A stretch of DNA of 64,000 bases from Candidatus Binatia bacterium (GTDB lineage: Bacteria > Desulfobacterota > Binatia > UBA12015), in the NCBI GenBank assembly GCA_036563615.1, contig DATCMB010000006.1:504149-568148 (forward strand). The letters run 5' to 3'. The notes beneath the pieces are model-generated. The model saw nothing but the letters and a program-made list of their open reading frames with translations, did not search any database and was not told the DNA's origin. How positions within the stretch are numbered: position 1 is the stretch's first letter; the number at the start of each line of letters is the position of its first letter. Of this stretch, positions 26,301 to 34,700 are shown piece by piece. A program made the translations under genes and the position numbers.

Positions 26301-29193
26301 TCCGCTCGGCACGCTGTGCCGCGGCCGCACGCGCGCCGACGGCACGCTGCGCTGCGAGCGCCTCGCGAAGGTCTCGGGCAACGTCGTCGTGCAGGTCACC
26401 GCCTGGGACGAGAGCGGGCGCGCGAGCGTCGCGCACCAGGACGTGTGGGTCGCGGGCGAGGACGACTTCTGGTTCCGCGTCGGCAGCAGCGACCGCATGG
26501 ACGTCCTGCCGGACCGCAAGCGCTACGAGCCCGGCGACGTCGCCCGGTTGCAGGTGCGCATGCCGTTCCGTCAGGCGACGGCGCTCGTCACCACGGCACG
26601 CGAAGGCGTGCTCGACGCGCGCGTCGTCGAGCTCTCGGGCAAGGATCCGACGATCGAGGTCCCGGTCACGGACGCGTTCTCGCCGAACATGTTCGTCTCC
26701 GTGCTCGCCGTGCGCGGCCGCGTCGGCGACGTGCAACCGACGGCGCGCGTCGACCTCGGCAAGCCGTCGTTCAAGCTCGGCATCGCCGAGCTGGTGGTCG
26801 GCTGGAAGCCGCACGAGCTCGACGTCGACGTCACCACCGACCGCGAGGTCTACCGCGTGCGCGAGACGGCGAAGGCGCGGATCTCGGTGCGCGCCGCGAC
26901 GGGCGAGGCTCTGCCGCCCGGCGCCACGGTCGCGCTCGCGGCGGTCGACGAGGGGCTGCTTGAGCTCGCGCCCAACGAGAGCTGGCATCTCCTGCGCGCG
27001 ATGATGGGCCGCCGCGGCTTCGGCGTGTGGACCTCGACCGGGCAGATGGAGGTCGTCGGCAAGCGCCACTACGGCCGCAAGGCGCGTCCGCAGGGCGGCG
27101 GCGGCGGACGCTCGAGCACGCGCGAGCTGTTCGACACGCTGCTCCTGTGGCGCGCGGACGTCCCGCTGGATGCGAGCGGCGCGGCCGAGGTCGAGATTCC
27201 GCTCAACGACTCGCTGACGAGCTTCCGCATCGTCGCGGTGGCGACCGCGGGCACGGGTCTCTTCGGCGACGGCGGCACGACGATCCGCACGACGCAGGAT
27301 CTGCTGCTGCTCTCCGGGCTGCCGCCGGTCGTGCGCTCGGGCGATCGCTTCCGCGCCGAGCTCACCGTGCGCAACACGACCGAGCGCACGCTCGACGTCG
27401 CGCTGCGCGCGAAGGTCGAGGGGCTGGCGGACGAGCTCGCCGGGCAGACGCTCGCGCTCGCGCCCGGCGAGGCGAAGATCGCGAGCTGGGAGGTGACGGT
27501 CCCCGACGGCGTCACGCAGCTCGTCTACGACTTCGCGGCGCAGGCCGGCGCGGGCGAGGGCGCGGACGCTGGAGCTGCAGCAGGAGCCGGAGAAGCGGCC
27601 GACTCGCTGCGCGTCGTGCAGCTTGTGGTACCCGCGGTGCCGGTGCGGGTCGTGCAGGGTACGCTCGTGCAGCTCGCCGCGGGCGCGCCCTTCCGCGAGC
27701 CCGTCGCGGCGCCCGCGGGCGCGCTGCCGGGGCAGGGTGGCATCAATCTCAAATTCACCCCGAGCCTGCTCTCCGGTCTCGACGGTCCGCGCGCCTACAT
27801 GGAGCGCTATCCGTACACGTGCCTCGAGCAGCGCGTGTCGCGCGCCGTCGTGCTCGACGACTCGGCGTTGTGGTCGCAGGTGGTGGCGGCGCTGCCGGCG
27901 CACTTCGACGACGACGGCTTCCTGACCTTCTTCCCCGGCATGCGGGACGGGAGCGAGCTGCTCACGGCCTACGTGCTGCTGATCTCGCGCACGGCCGGCT
28001 ACGCGCTGCCCGACGACGTCGTGGAGAAGATGGAGCGCGCGCTGCGCGGCTTCGTCGACGGCACCGTGTCGCCGGGCGACGGCGTGCAGCGCGGCGCCGT
28101 CGACCTGCCGCTGCGCAAGCTCGCCGTGCTCGCGGCGCTGGCCACGGACGGCGACCTCGACCCGACGCTGCTCGACGGCATCCCGATCGAGCCGAACCTG
28201 TGGCCCGCGTCGACGCTGCTCGACTGGTGGACGATCCTCGCGCGCACGCCGTCGATCGAGCGTCGCGACGCGCGCCTCGCCGAAGCGCAGCAGGCGCTGC
28301 GCGCGCGTCTCGAGCTCGGCGGCACGACGCTCGGCTTCCGCGACGACGGCGCCAACGCCTCGTGGTCGATCTTCTCCGGCGGCGACGTGGACGCGCTGCG
28401 CCTCGTGCTGCTGGCGCTCGACGCGCCGAGCTGGCGTGGCGACGTGCCGCGGCTGATGCGCGGCGCGCTCGCGCGTCAGGAGCGCGGGCGCTGGGACACG
28501 ACCATCGCCAACGCCTGGGGGGCCCTCGCGACGCGTGCGTTCGCGCGCTCCTTCGAGAGCGAGCCGGTGACGGGCGAGGCGGTCGCCGCGCTCGCGGGCG
28601 CGAGCGGGCGCGTCGACTGGGGTCGCGAGCCCGAGGGCGGCAGCGTCGCCCTGCCGTGGCCCAAAGGCCAGGCGGATCTCACGATCGAGCAGCGCGGCGG
28701 CGGCAAGCCGTGGGCGAGCGTGCTCGCGAGCGCCGCGGTACCGCTCGAGAAGCCGCTCGAGGCCGGCTACCGCATCGTCAAGCACATCGCGCCGCTCGAG
28801 CCGCGGCCCGACGGCACGGTGCGCGCGGGCGACGTGCTGCTCGTCCGCCTCGAGATCGACGCGCAGGCCGAGCGTCCGTGGGTCGTGGTCGACGACCCGG
28901 TGCCCGCGGGCAGCTCGCACCTGCGCAAGGCGCCGCCCGCCGCCGCTGCTCCGGGCGCGACGCCGGACGCGTCGTCGGCGGACGCGTCGCTCTCGCCGAC
29001 CTTCGTCGAGCGCTCGTTCCAGTCGTGGAAGGGCTACTTCGAGTGGCTGCCGGCCGGGAAGACCGTGCTGACGTACGCGATCCGCGTCAATCAGCCGGGG
29101 CGCTTCCTGCTGCCGCCGACGCGTGTCGAGGCGCTGTACGCGCCCGAGTCCTTCGGCGAGACGCCGAACGCGCCGCTCGAGGTCGCGCCGTGA
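23332..29193 (+). CDS. Bacterial alpha-2-macroglobulin (thioester type)
   Basis: The 1953-residue product is a giant periplasmic protease trap. It has an N-terminal signal peptide, a string of macroglobulin beta-domains, an A2M-family core (LLWRADVPLDASGAAEVEIPLNDSLTSFR split across that domain) and the thioester motif Cys1497-Leu-Glu-Gln1500. Captured proteases attack a bait region and become covalently tethered. Unlike the E. coli homologue (YfhM), no lipobox cysteine is present near residue 20, so the protein is probably soluble in the periplasm. It overlaps PBP1C by 4 bases (GTGA), the conserved arrangement in which A2M protects the periplasm while PBP1C repairs peptidoglycan. Confidence 0.95.
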   Translation: MPKRSSFLIVVLCTLVLTAGRTGGAAAPASPASAPSATPAVAPGLVEFSPRGTVKQVRQAVARFATPMVAYGDPRAVDPLVADCPVAGTGRWLDARTWVYDFVRTLPGGVRCTFRARPDLKDLAGAALRPIEDLGFDTGGPAIVSSIPSADETIDAEQAFVLRLDAEPAAESVERHAYFAVDGVAERVGVRIVDGAERAQLLERFGSGEKDAVELVLAARRRFPDGAGVRLVWGAGVATASGVATTEDQTLDFTVRPTFTAELRCQRETARTDCIPLTPIVVRFSAPVPWSEASRITLTAPDGKAYAAVPPDSPDLAVSQVVFRGPFPPSTTLRLEVPTDLKDDAGRTLANAAQMQSLQVALGADPPLAKFASRFAIVELEADPALPVTIRNLGARVTTRELRIPPDTSAATGASADVKQPSATVSGEVLRVDARRASEILAWLRKVGSARRDRSVFRDAKLPAGEHVQSLSLPELSGEELQVVGIPLPKPGLYVVEIESLRLGEALLEKPKLLYVPAAALVTDMAVHFEWSASGSVVWVTRLSDARPVEGAKVAVHDCAGRVLAEAETDAQGIARIADLPDRDDAPLCRSSNDEYDEHHDYRASRALSDLDGGLFVTARHGDDLSFVHSSWDFGIEPYRFDLPQEPWNGPYVAHTIFDRPLLRAGETVHMKHVYREQTLQGFAVVDPARAPTKLSIRHLGSDTRYDLPLEWRSDGSAVTDWPIPKEAKLGLYEVYYVREGAPADAPTPTPPAPYVRLAAPEPTWDREWLAGTFRVAEFRVPLARGTVKLPAEPLVAPSAVQADLAVQYLAGGGAGDLPVVLRAQLEPYDVRVKDLPDASFANGPVKVGIRRDGDDGPDDDERAEGKVLSRQELRLDAAGTARATIGDLPAVQRPERLRAELEFRDPNGEVQTAVASVPLWPSGVVAGVEVKVREAHAPRLATRAVVLDDRLQPAPRVRVQIDAFERRNYSVRKRLVGGFYAYDYVEDTRPLGTLCRGRTRADGTLRCERLAKVSGNVVVQVTAWDESGRASVAHQDVWVAGEDDFWFRVGSSDRMDVLPDRKRYEPGDVARLQVRMPFRQATALVTTAREGVLDARVVELSGKDPTIEVPVTDAFSPNMFVSVLAVRGRVGDVQPTARVDLGKPSFKLGIAELVVGWKPHELDVDVTTDREVYRVRETAKARISVRAATGEALPPGATVALAAVDEGLLELAPNESWHLLRAMMGRRGFGVWTSTGQMEVVGKRHYGRKARPQGGGGGRSSTRELFDTLLLWRADVPLDASGAAEVEIPLNDSLTSFRIVAVATAGTGLFGDGGTTIRTTQDLLLLSGLPPVVRSGDRFRAELTVRNTTERTLDVALRAKVEGLADELAGQTLALAPGEAKIASWEVTVPDGVTQLVYDFAAQAGAGEGADAGAAAGAGEAADSLRVVQLVVPAVPVRVVQGTLVQLAAGAPFREPVAAPAGALPGQGGINLKFTPSLLSGLDGPRAYMERYPYTCLEQRVSRAVVLDDSALWSQVVAALPAHFDDDGFLTFFPGMRDGSELLTAYVLLISRTAGYALPDDVVEKMERALRGFVDGTVSPGDGVQRGAVDLPLRKLAVLAALATDGDLDPTLLDGIPIEPNLWPASTLLDWWTILARTPSIERRDARLAEAQQALRARLELGGTTLGFRDDGANASWSIFSGGDVDALRLVLLALDAPSWRGDVPRLMRGALARQERGRWDTTIANAWGALATRAFARSFESEPVTGEAVAALAGASGRVDWGREPEGGSVALPWPKGQADLTIEQRGGGKPWASVLASAAVPLEKPLEAGYRIVKHIAPLEPRPDGTVRAGDVLLVRLEIDAQAERPWVVVDDPVPAGSSHLRKAPPAAAAPGATPDASSADASLSPTFVERSFQSWKGYFEWLPAGKTVLTYAIRVNQPGRFLLPPTRVEALYAPESFGETPNAPLEVAP

Positions 29194-31511
29194 GATGGGG
29201 CTTCCTGCGCGCGCGGCGCGGCGTGCGCGTCGGCGTCGCCTGCGCGGCGCTCGCGTTCATCGGCACGTGGGCGGCGTTCACGTGCGGACGTCCGGATCCG
29301 GCGACGGTGCCGAGCTACGACGAGGTGCGTGGCGCGCACCGGCCGTCCGACGTGCAGCTGCTCGACCGTCACGGCGCCGTCGTGCACGAGCTGCGCACCG
29401 ACCCGCACCGCCGCGCGCTCGCCTGGGTCCCGCTCGACGAGGTGTCGCCGCTTCTGCGCGACGCGATCGTCGCAGCCGAGGATCGGCGCTTCGAGCGTCA
29501 CGGCGGCGTCGACGCGCTCGCGGTGCTGGGCGCGCTGCGCGACCGGCTGCTCGGACGCGCGCCGCGCGGCGCGAGCACGATCACGATGCAGCTCGCGAAG
29601 CTGCTCGACGCGCGCGCCGGAATCCCGCACCGCCGCTCGCTCGCCGGCAAGCTGCGCCAGATGCGTCGCGCGTGGGCGCTCGAGGAGCGCTGGAGCAAGG
29701 AGCAGATCCTCGAGGCCTACCTCAACCTGGTGACGTTCCGTGGCGAGGTGCAGGGCGTCGGCGCCGCTTCTGCCGTGCTGCTCGGCAAGCGGCCGCACGG
29801 GATCTCGCAGGCCGAAGCGCTCGTGCTCGCGGTGCTGCCGCGCGCGCCGAACGCAGCGGGCGAGCGCGTCGTCGCGCGCGCGACCCTGCTCGCGCGTCGC
29901 CTCGGCGCGGGCGTCGACGAGACGTCGCTCGCGCAGGTCGCGCGCACGGCGCTCGATCCCGACCGCGCGGCGGGCGTGCGGGTCGCGCTCGCGCCGCATC
30001 TCGCAACGCGGCTCTTGCGCGGCAACGACGGGTCACGCAACGCGCCCGTGCGCACGACGCTCGACCGCGAGCTGCAGCGTGCGGCCGCTCGCGCGCTCGA
30101 GGAGCACCTGCGCGAGCTCGCCGGCCGCAACGTGCGCGACGGCGCGGTGCTGGTGGTCGACAACCAGAGCGGCGAGGTGCTGGCGTACGTCGGCGGCCGC
30201 GGCGCGAACGCCAGCGCGCCGCACGTCGACGCGGTGCGCGCGCGTCGCCAGGCGGGCTCGACGCTCAAGCCCTTCCTCTACGCGACCGCGCTCGAGCTGC
30301 GTCTCCTCACCGCCGCATCGCTGCTCGACGACGCGCCGCTCGCACTGCCGGTCGCGGGCGGTCTCTACCAGCCGCGCAACTACGACGAGGCGTTCCGCGG
30401 GCTCGTGAGCCTGCGCAGCGCGCTCGCCTCGTCGCTCAACGTGCCGGCGGTGCGCGCGCTGCAGCTCGTCTCGGCCGACGCTCTGCTCGCGCGCCTGCGC
30501 GCGCTCGGCTTCTCGGGTCTGCGGCACGACGGCGAGTTCTACGGTCCGTCGCTGGCGCTCGGCTCCGCCGAGGTCAGCCTCGAGGAGCTCGTCAACGCGT
30601 ACCGCGCGCTCGCGAACGGCGGCGTCGCGTCGCCGCTGCGCTTCGTCGCCGACGGTGACCTCCGTCAAGCTACGAACGAGAGCGCAGCGGAAGCGTCGCG
30701 CGTCTTCGGCGCGGAAGCGACGTTCGTGGTCGCCGACGTGCTCGCCGACCGCGACGGACGCAGCGCGACCTTCGGCCTCGAGAGCGCGCTCGCGACGCGG
30801 CGCTGGAGCGCGGTCAAGACCGGCACCAGCAAGGAGATGCGCGACAACTGGTGCATCGGCTTCTCGCGCCGCTTCACCGTCGGCGTGTGGGTCGGCAACG
30901 CGTCCGGCGAGCCGATGCACGACGTGAGCGGTCTCTCGGGTGCGGCGCCGGTGTGGCGCGAGCTCATGGAGCTGCTCGCCGAGCGCGAGGCGGACGCCGG
31001 TCCGCCCGCGCCGCCGGACGGCGTGCAGCGCGCGCGCGTCGACTTCCCGGGTGGCGTCGAGCCGTCGCGCGACGAGTGGTTCCTGCGCGGGACGGAGCCC
31101 GGTGCCGGCGGTCACGCGCGCGCGGCGAGGCGGCCGCGCATCGTGTCGCCGCAGCCGGGGACGGTGATCGCGCTCGACCCGGACATTCCCGAACATCTGC
31201 AGCGCCTCGCGTTCGAGGCGGACGGCGTGCGCGCCCGTGCGGGTGCCGCGGAAGGTGCGGACGGCGCGGCCGAACATGCGCTCGGCCCGCGCTGGCGGCT
31301 CGACGGACGCGAGCTGCCGTGGCGCGCTGCGTCGCTACTTTGGCAGCCGATCCCCGGCCGGCACCGCCTCGAGCTCCTCGATCCCGACGGCCGCACGCTC
31401 GACGCGGTCGAGTTCGAGGTGCGCGGCGGGCGTGCGGTGGCGCGTGACGCCACCGCGGAACACGCGGCCCCGGTGGCATCTCCGATCGACAGCGTGTTCG
31501 ACCGCTCTTGA
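29190..31511 (+). CDS. pbpC: Penicillin-binding protein 1C
   Basis: The 773-residue bifunctional peptidoglycan synthase has a single N-terminal membrane anchor, a GT51 transglycosylase domain (catalytic Glu97 in AAEDRRFERHGG, and GASTITMQLAK), a transpeptidase domain (Ser357 in GSTLKP, SLN, Lys543 in KTGTS) and the PBP1C-specific C-terminal domain (RIVSPQPGTVIALDP). The GTG at 29190 overlaps the A2M stop (GTGA), so translation is coupled; a much longer open frame upstream is a shadow of A2M. A2M-PBP1C pairs recur in Gram-negatives and suggest a defensive envelope-repair unit. Confidence 0.95.
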   Translation: MRWGFLRARRGVRVGVACAALAFIGTWAAFTCGRPDPATVPSYDEVRGAHRPSDVQLLDRHGAVVHELRTDPHRRALAWVPLDEVSPLLRDAIVAAEDRRFERHGGVDALAVLGALRDRLLGRAPRGASTITMQLAKLLDARAGIPHRRSLAGKLRQMRRAWALEERWSKEQILEAYLNLVTFRGEVQGVGAASAVLLGKRPHGISQAEALVLAVLPRAPNAAGERVVARATLLARRLGAGVDETSLAQVARTALDPDRAAGVRVALAPHLATRLLRGNDGSRNAPVRTTLDRELQRAAARALEEHLRELAGRNVRDGAVLVVDNQSGEVLAYVGGRGANASAPHVDAVRARRQAGSTLKPFLYATALELRLLTAASLLDDAPLALPVAGGLYQPRNYDEAFRGLVSLRSALASSLNVPAVRALQLVSADALLARLRALGFSGLRHDGEFYGPSLALGSAEVSLEELVNAYRALANGGVASPLRFVADGDLRQATNESAAEASRVFGAEATFVVADVLADRDGRSATFGLESALATRRWSAVKTGTSKEMRDNWCIGFSRRFTVGVWVGNASGEPMHDVSGLSGAAPVWRELMELLAEREADAGPPAPPDGVQRARVDFPGGVEPSRDEWFLRGTEPGAGGHARAARRPRIVSPQPGTVIALDPDIPEHLQRLAFEADGVRARAGAAEGADGAAEHALGPRWRLDGRELPWRAASLLWQPIPGRHRLELLDPDGRTLDAVEFEVRGGRAVARDATAEHAAPVASPIDSVFDRS

Positions 31512-31619
31512 TCGAAGCTGGCGTCGGGCGTATCCGGGTCCGAGCTCCGACGCACGCCCCGGCAGGATCGCGGTACGGCAAGCGACGGAGACAAACCGCG
31601 ATTGAGGAGCGCCGCAGCG

Positions 31620-31862
31620 ATGGCCGAAGACGATCTCCCCAAGCCGGAGCCCAAAGAGATCGATGAGAAGCTCGCGATGGAGCTCAAGCATCTCTCGGAG
31701 GATGCGCTCCTACGCGGGTTCCCCAACGGCACGGAGCGATGCGACAACTGCCTGTACTACCTGAACCCCGACGAGAAGCTGAGCTACTGCTGGCACCCCA
31801 AGCTCCGGATCCTGGTCGGCGCTGATTGGTGGTGTCAATGGTGGGAAACGAACGAGCAGTAG
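31620..31862 (+). CDS. Small HiPIP-like iron-sulfur protein
   Basis: The 80-residue product has an acidic, lysine-rich N-terminal half and a compact cysteine half: Cys41-x2-Cys44-x12-Cys57-x14-Cys72, the last inside WWCQWW. This spacing and the Trp-Cys-x-x-Trp ending closely match high-potential iron-sulfur proteins (C-x2-C, about 16 residues, C-x13-C, WC-x2-W), which hold one 4Fe-4S cluster. HiPIPs are normally exported by Tat; this protein has no signal. A zinc-binding role is the alternative. The ATG at 31620 is the only sensible start. The next gene begins 25 bases before this one ends. Confidence 0.8.
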   Translation: MAEDDLPKPEPKEIDEKLAMELKHLSEDALLRGFPNGTERCDNCLYYLNPDEKLSYCWHPKLRILVGADWWCQWWETNEQ

Positions 31863-32434
31863 CTCCCGAGCCGTCGCCCGCTCCGCCGCGGCTGCGTCCC
31901 GGCGTTCGTCTCGCGCTGATCGCGCTCGTCGTCGTCCTGGTCTACGGGATCGGGCGCGCGAGCGGCGTGACCGAGTCGCTCACGCCGGAGTCGCTGCGCG
32001 CGATGTTCGCGGGCGCGGGCGTGCTCGGCGTCGTGCTGTTCGTCGCGGCGTTCTCGGTCGGGATGCTGGCGCAGCTTCCGGGGTTGCTGTTCGTCGCGGT
32101 CGCCGTGCTCGCGTACGGGCGTGAGATGGGCGCGGTGGTCGCGCTCGGTGGTGCGGTGATCGCGGCGTCGGTGAGCTTCGTCGTCGTGCGGCGCTTCGGC
32201 GGCAAGGCGCTCACGGAGCTCGAGAGCCCGTTCGTGCGCCGCTGGCTCGCGCGCCTCGACGACCGGCCGCTGTCGAGCGTCATCCTGCTGCGGGTCGTGT
32301 TCGGCGTGGCGCCGTTCCTCAACTACGCGCTCGCGCTGTCGTCGCTCGGTTTCCGCGACTACCTGATCGGCTCGATCATCGGGATGGCGTTGCCGATCGC
32401 GGTCGCGGCGCTGGTCGTGGACGCCGCGCTGTGA
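31838..32434 (+). CDS. TVP38/TMEM64 (DedA-like VTT domain) membrane protein
   Basis: The 198-residue inner-membrane protein has about five hydrophobic helices and the VTT-domain core: an LPGLLF-type re-entrant segment (MLAQLPGLLFVAVAVLAYG), then FVVVRRFGGKAL and a VILLRVVFGVAPFLNYALAL segment with the conserved Arg. DedA and TVP38 proteins act in lipid (undecaprenyl-phosphate or phospholipid) flipping. The ATG at 31838 lies inside the upstream small gene, and the stop overlaps the next GTG (GTGA), so three genes are read as a chain. Confidence 0.85.
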   Translation: MVGNERAVAPEPSPAPPRLRPGVRLALIALVVVLVYGIGRASGVTESLTPESLRAMFAGAGVLGVVLFVAAFSVGMLAQLPGLLFVAVAVLAYGREMGAVVALGGAVIAASVSFVVVRRFGGKALTELESPFVRRWLARLDDRPLSSVILLRVVFGVAPFLNYALALSSLGFRDYLIGSIIGMALPIAVAALVVDAAL

Positions 32435-33378
32435 AGGACGACAGGACGGCGCGGGCGGCGTCGCTCGCGTTCGCACCGACACCTCTCGAAGAGGCGCCGC
32501 GGCTGTCCGAAGCGCTCGGCGTGCGCGTGCTCGTCAAGCGCGACGATCAGACCGGCCTCGCGCTCGGCGGCAACAAGGCGCGCAAGCTCGCGCTGCTGGT
32601 TGCCGACGCGATCGAGCGTGGCTGCGACACGCTGATCGCGACCGGCGGCGCGCAGTCGAACTTCGCCCGCATGACCGCTGCCGCGGCAGCGCGCTGCGGG
32701 CTCAAGTGCCACCTCGTGCTGGCCGGGGACGCACCCGTCAAGCACAGCGGCAACCTCATCCTCGACGAGCTGTTCGGCGCGACCGTCGAGTTCGCCGGCA
32801 CGAACGACTGGCTGAAGCTCGAGGAGCGCGCCGCTGCGATCGCCGCGGAGCTCGGCGCGCGCGCCTACCCGATGCCGGTCGGCGGCGCGACGCCGCTCGG
32901 CGCGCTCGCCTACGTGCACGCGGCGCGGGAGCTGCTCGAGCAGATGGCGGAGCCGCCCGACTGGATCGTGCTCGCCGACGGCACCGGGGGGACGCACGCC
33001 GGACTGCTCGCCGGCTTGCCGGCGTCGGTGAAGATCCTCGGCGTCGACGTCGCGCGGCCGCCGATCCCGCTCGCCGATCGCGTTTCCTACCTCGCACGCG
33101 AAGCGGCGGCGCTGGCCGGATGTCCGGAGCCCGAGGGCGAGGTCCTGGTCGCCGACCACACCGGTCCGCACTACGGCGCGATCACCGAGGAGTGCCGCGA
33201 GGCGGTCCGCCTCGCCGCGCGCACGGAAGGCCTGGTGCTGGACCCGGTGTACACCGGCAAGGCGATGGCGGGGCTGATCGCGGCCGCGCGCGCCGGTCGG
33301 CTGTCGGGCACCGTCGTGTTCTGGCACACGGGCGGCGCGCCGGCGCTGTTCGCCGACGAGTTCGCGGACTTCGTCTAG
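32431..33378 (+). CDS. PLP-dependent D-cysteine desulfhydrase / ACC deaminase-family enzyme
   Basis: The 315-residue product is a fold-type II PLP enzyme. The PLP lysine is Lys49 in GGNKARKL, and TGGAQSNFARMTAAAA is the substrate/cofactor loop typical of this branch; GTGGTHAG is the phosphate-binding loop. Family members convert D-cysteine to pyruvate, ammonia and sulfide, or open 1-aminocyclopropane-1-carboxylate. Sequence inspection cannot choose between these. Start GTG at 32431 overlaps the upstream stop by 4 bases. The end converges on the EI24 gene 33 bases away. Confidence 0.88.
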   Translation: MKDDRTARAASLAFAPTPLEEAPRLSEALGVRVLVKRDDQTGLALGGNKARKLALLVADAIERGCDTLIATGGAQSNFARMTAAAAARCGLKCHLVLAGDAPVKHSGNLILDELFGATVEFAGTNDWLKLEERAAAIAAELGARAYPMPVGGATPLGALAYVHAARELLEQMAEPPDWIVLADGTGGTHAGLLAGLPASVKILGVDVARPPIPLADRVSYLAREAAALAGCPEPEGEVLVADHTGPHYGAITEECREAVRLAARTEGLVLDPVYTGKAMAGLIAAARAGRLSGTVVFWHTGGAPALFADEFADFV

Positions 33379-33411
33379 GCGCGCCGCTCGCGGCCGTCCG
33401 CGCGCGGTCGC

Positions 33412-34251
33412 TCAGGCCGCCGCGCGCAGGCGCTCCGCGTTGCGCTCGCGCAGCTCCGCGAGCGTCGCGCCGGCGACGCCGAGCGGCAGCAGGAACGGCG
33501 CGAGGAAGAAGGGCAGCGCGAGCCCGAGGTAGAGGAAGAGCGAGCGGCGCACGCGACGGAAGCGCTCGCGCACCGGGAAGCCCTTGCGCGCGATGGCGAC
33601 GTCGGCGAGCGTCAGCGCGACGAGCCAGACGCCGCCCACGGCGGCGAGCGGCGCCGTCACCGCGAGCAGCGACAGCAGCAAGAAGAAAAATCCGAAGAAC
33701 GCCTGCACGACCGCCATCGCGGCGGCTTGCAGGATCGGCAGCACGCCCGTCCGCCAGAAGCGCGCGAGCGAGAACGGCGTCGCGTCGGGCTGACCGACGA
33801 CGATGGTCTCGACCGCCTGCGACAGCCACTCGAGGAACGGCGCGCTCACCACCTGCGACAGCAGGATGGTCGCGATCGCGGAGACGCCGATCGCCGCGAG
33901 CACGGCGAGCCACTCCGCCGCCGACGCGACGAAGCCACGCAACCAGTCGAGGCCCCACGGCCACGCGCTCGCGAACTCCGGCCGCATCGCTTCGCGGTAC
34001 TCGAAGATCAGCGCGACCAGCGTCACGAACAGCGCGACGCTGAGCACGATCGGCAGCACGACCAGGAGCAGCAGGCGCGGCGTGTACAGCGTCAGCCGCG
34101 CGCCGCGCAGCGCGAGGCGAAGACCGTTGACCGCTTCGGCGAGCGCGCCGCCGTGCGGCGGCGCGAGCAGGTCGGGACGCGCGATCCGGCCGCCGCAGCG
34201 GCGACACGGGCGAGCCGGATCGGGATCGCCACACACGTCACAGCGTTGCAC
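33412..34251 (-). CDS. EI24-type membrane protein with N-terminal zinc ribbon
   Basis: The 279-residue product begins with a compact zinc ribbon (C-x2-C-x8-C-x2-C in QRCDVCGDPDPARPCRRCGG), then an EI24/CysZ-like membrane domain: LTLYTPRLLLLVVLPIVLS, four further hydrophobic helices and the amphipathic FSLARFWRTGVLPILQ region. EI24 proteins include the sulfate transporter CysZ, but many are unassigned. The GTG at 34251, with AGGAG 10 bases upstream (34262-34266), is preferred to an ATG at 34314: the extra residues would be read through a terminator hairpin ending at 34312. The zinc ribbon fusion suggests protein or nucleic-acid contact in the cytoplasm. Confidence 0.8.
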   Translation of the reverse strand: MQRCDVCGDPDPARPCRRCGGRIARPDLLAPPHGGALAEAVNGLRLALRGARLTLYTPRLLLLVVLPIVLSVALFVTLVALIFEYREAMRPEFASAWPWGLDWLRGFVASAAEWLAVLAAIGVSAIATILLSQVVSAPFLEWLSQAVETIVVGQPDATPFSLARFWRTGVLPILQAAAMAVVQAFFGFFFLLLSLLAVTAPLAAVGGVWLVALTLADVAIARKGFPVRERFRRVRRSLFLYLGLALPFFLAPFLLPLGVAGATLAELRERNAERLRAAA

Positions 34252-34311
34252 CAAGGACGGGCTCCTGCGGAACGTCGGAGTTCGGTGTGTAGGAAGCGTG
34301 CGCGTGCAGTG

Positions 34312-34352
34312 CAAAAACGAAGCGGGGGCGGTCCCGCTGCAACCGCCCCCGC
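34312..34352 (-). terminator. Rho-independent terminator of the small basic protein gene
   Basis: GCGGGGGCGGT (34322-34332) and ACCGCCCCCGC (34342-34352) form a perfect 11-bp stem with a 9-base loop. On the minus strand it is followed by TTCGTTTTTG (34321-34312). It terminates transcription of the gene ending at 34391 and lies before the EI24 start. Confidence 0.8.
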
Positions 34353-34390
34353 ACGTCCATTCCGCGCCTGGCAGGCGCGCGGCCCGAGCG

Positions 34391-34609
34391 TCAGCTCGGC
34401 CGGGACTTCGACATCAGGGCACGGAGTGCCGCGTCGTCTGCGAGCTCGAGATCCTCACGGATCGCGATGTCGAAGGTTTCCGGGTTCGCCTCGCGCTCCT
34501 CGGCGCGCTCGCGGCGAGCCGCCTCCAGGCGGTCCTGCTTGGCCTTCTTCTTTTCGATGCGCGCCAGTTCTTTCTGCCGCTTTTGAAACGTCGGTTTGGC
34601 TCTTCTCAC
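34391..34609 (-). CDS. Small basic coiled-coil protein
   Basis: The 72-residue product is a highly charged helical protein: VRRAKPTFQKRQKELARIEKKK, an Arg/Lys/Glu coiled-coil run, then an acidic end (EDLELADDAALRALM). The N-terminal K-P-T-F-Q-K-R-Q-K-E is a motif I associate with short conserved proteins of deltaproteobacteria, of unknown function. The GTG at 34609 is set by AAGGAG at 34615-34620; an in-frame ATG at 34681 lacks such a site. A strong terminator follows, so it is probably a single-gene unit. Nucleic-acid binding is possible from charge only. Confidence 0.75.
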   Translation of the reverse strand: MRRAKPTFQKRQKELARIEKKKAKQDRLEAARRERAEEREANPETFDIAIREDLELADDAALRALMSKSRPS

Positions 34610-34700
34610 TCGAACTCCTTGGTCGTGCGCCAGGCGGCGAGGTGATCCGACCACCCTAGCGAGCCCCGGTTGCCCTAGCACGCTGCGCGCCGGGAAGCCC

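Noticed and set aside
23257-28920. 1887-codon open frame antisense to alpha-2-macroglobulin
   Set aside because: Very long but low complexity (RARR, VDRD strings), no domain and exactly in the codon-3 shadow register of the A2M gene.
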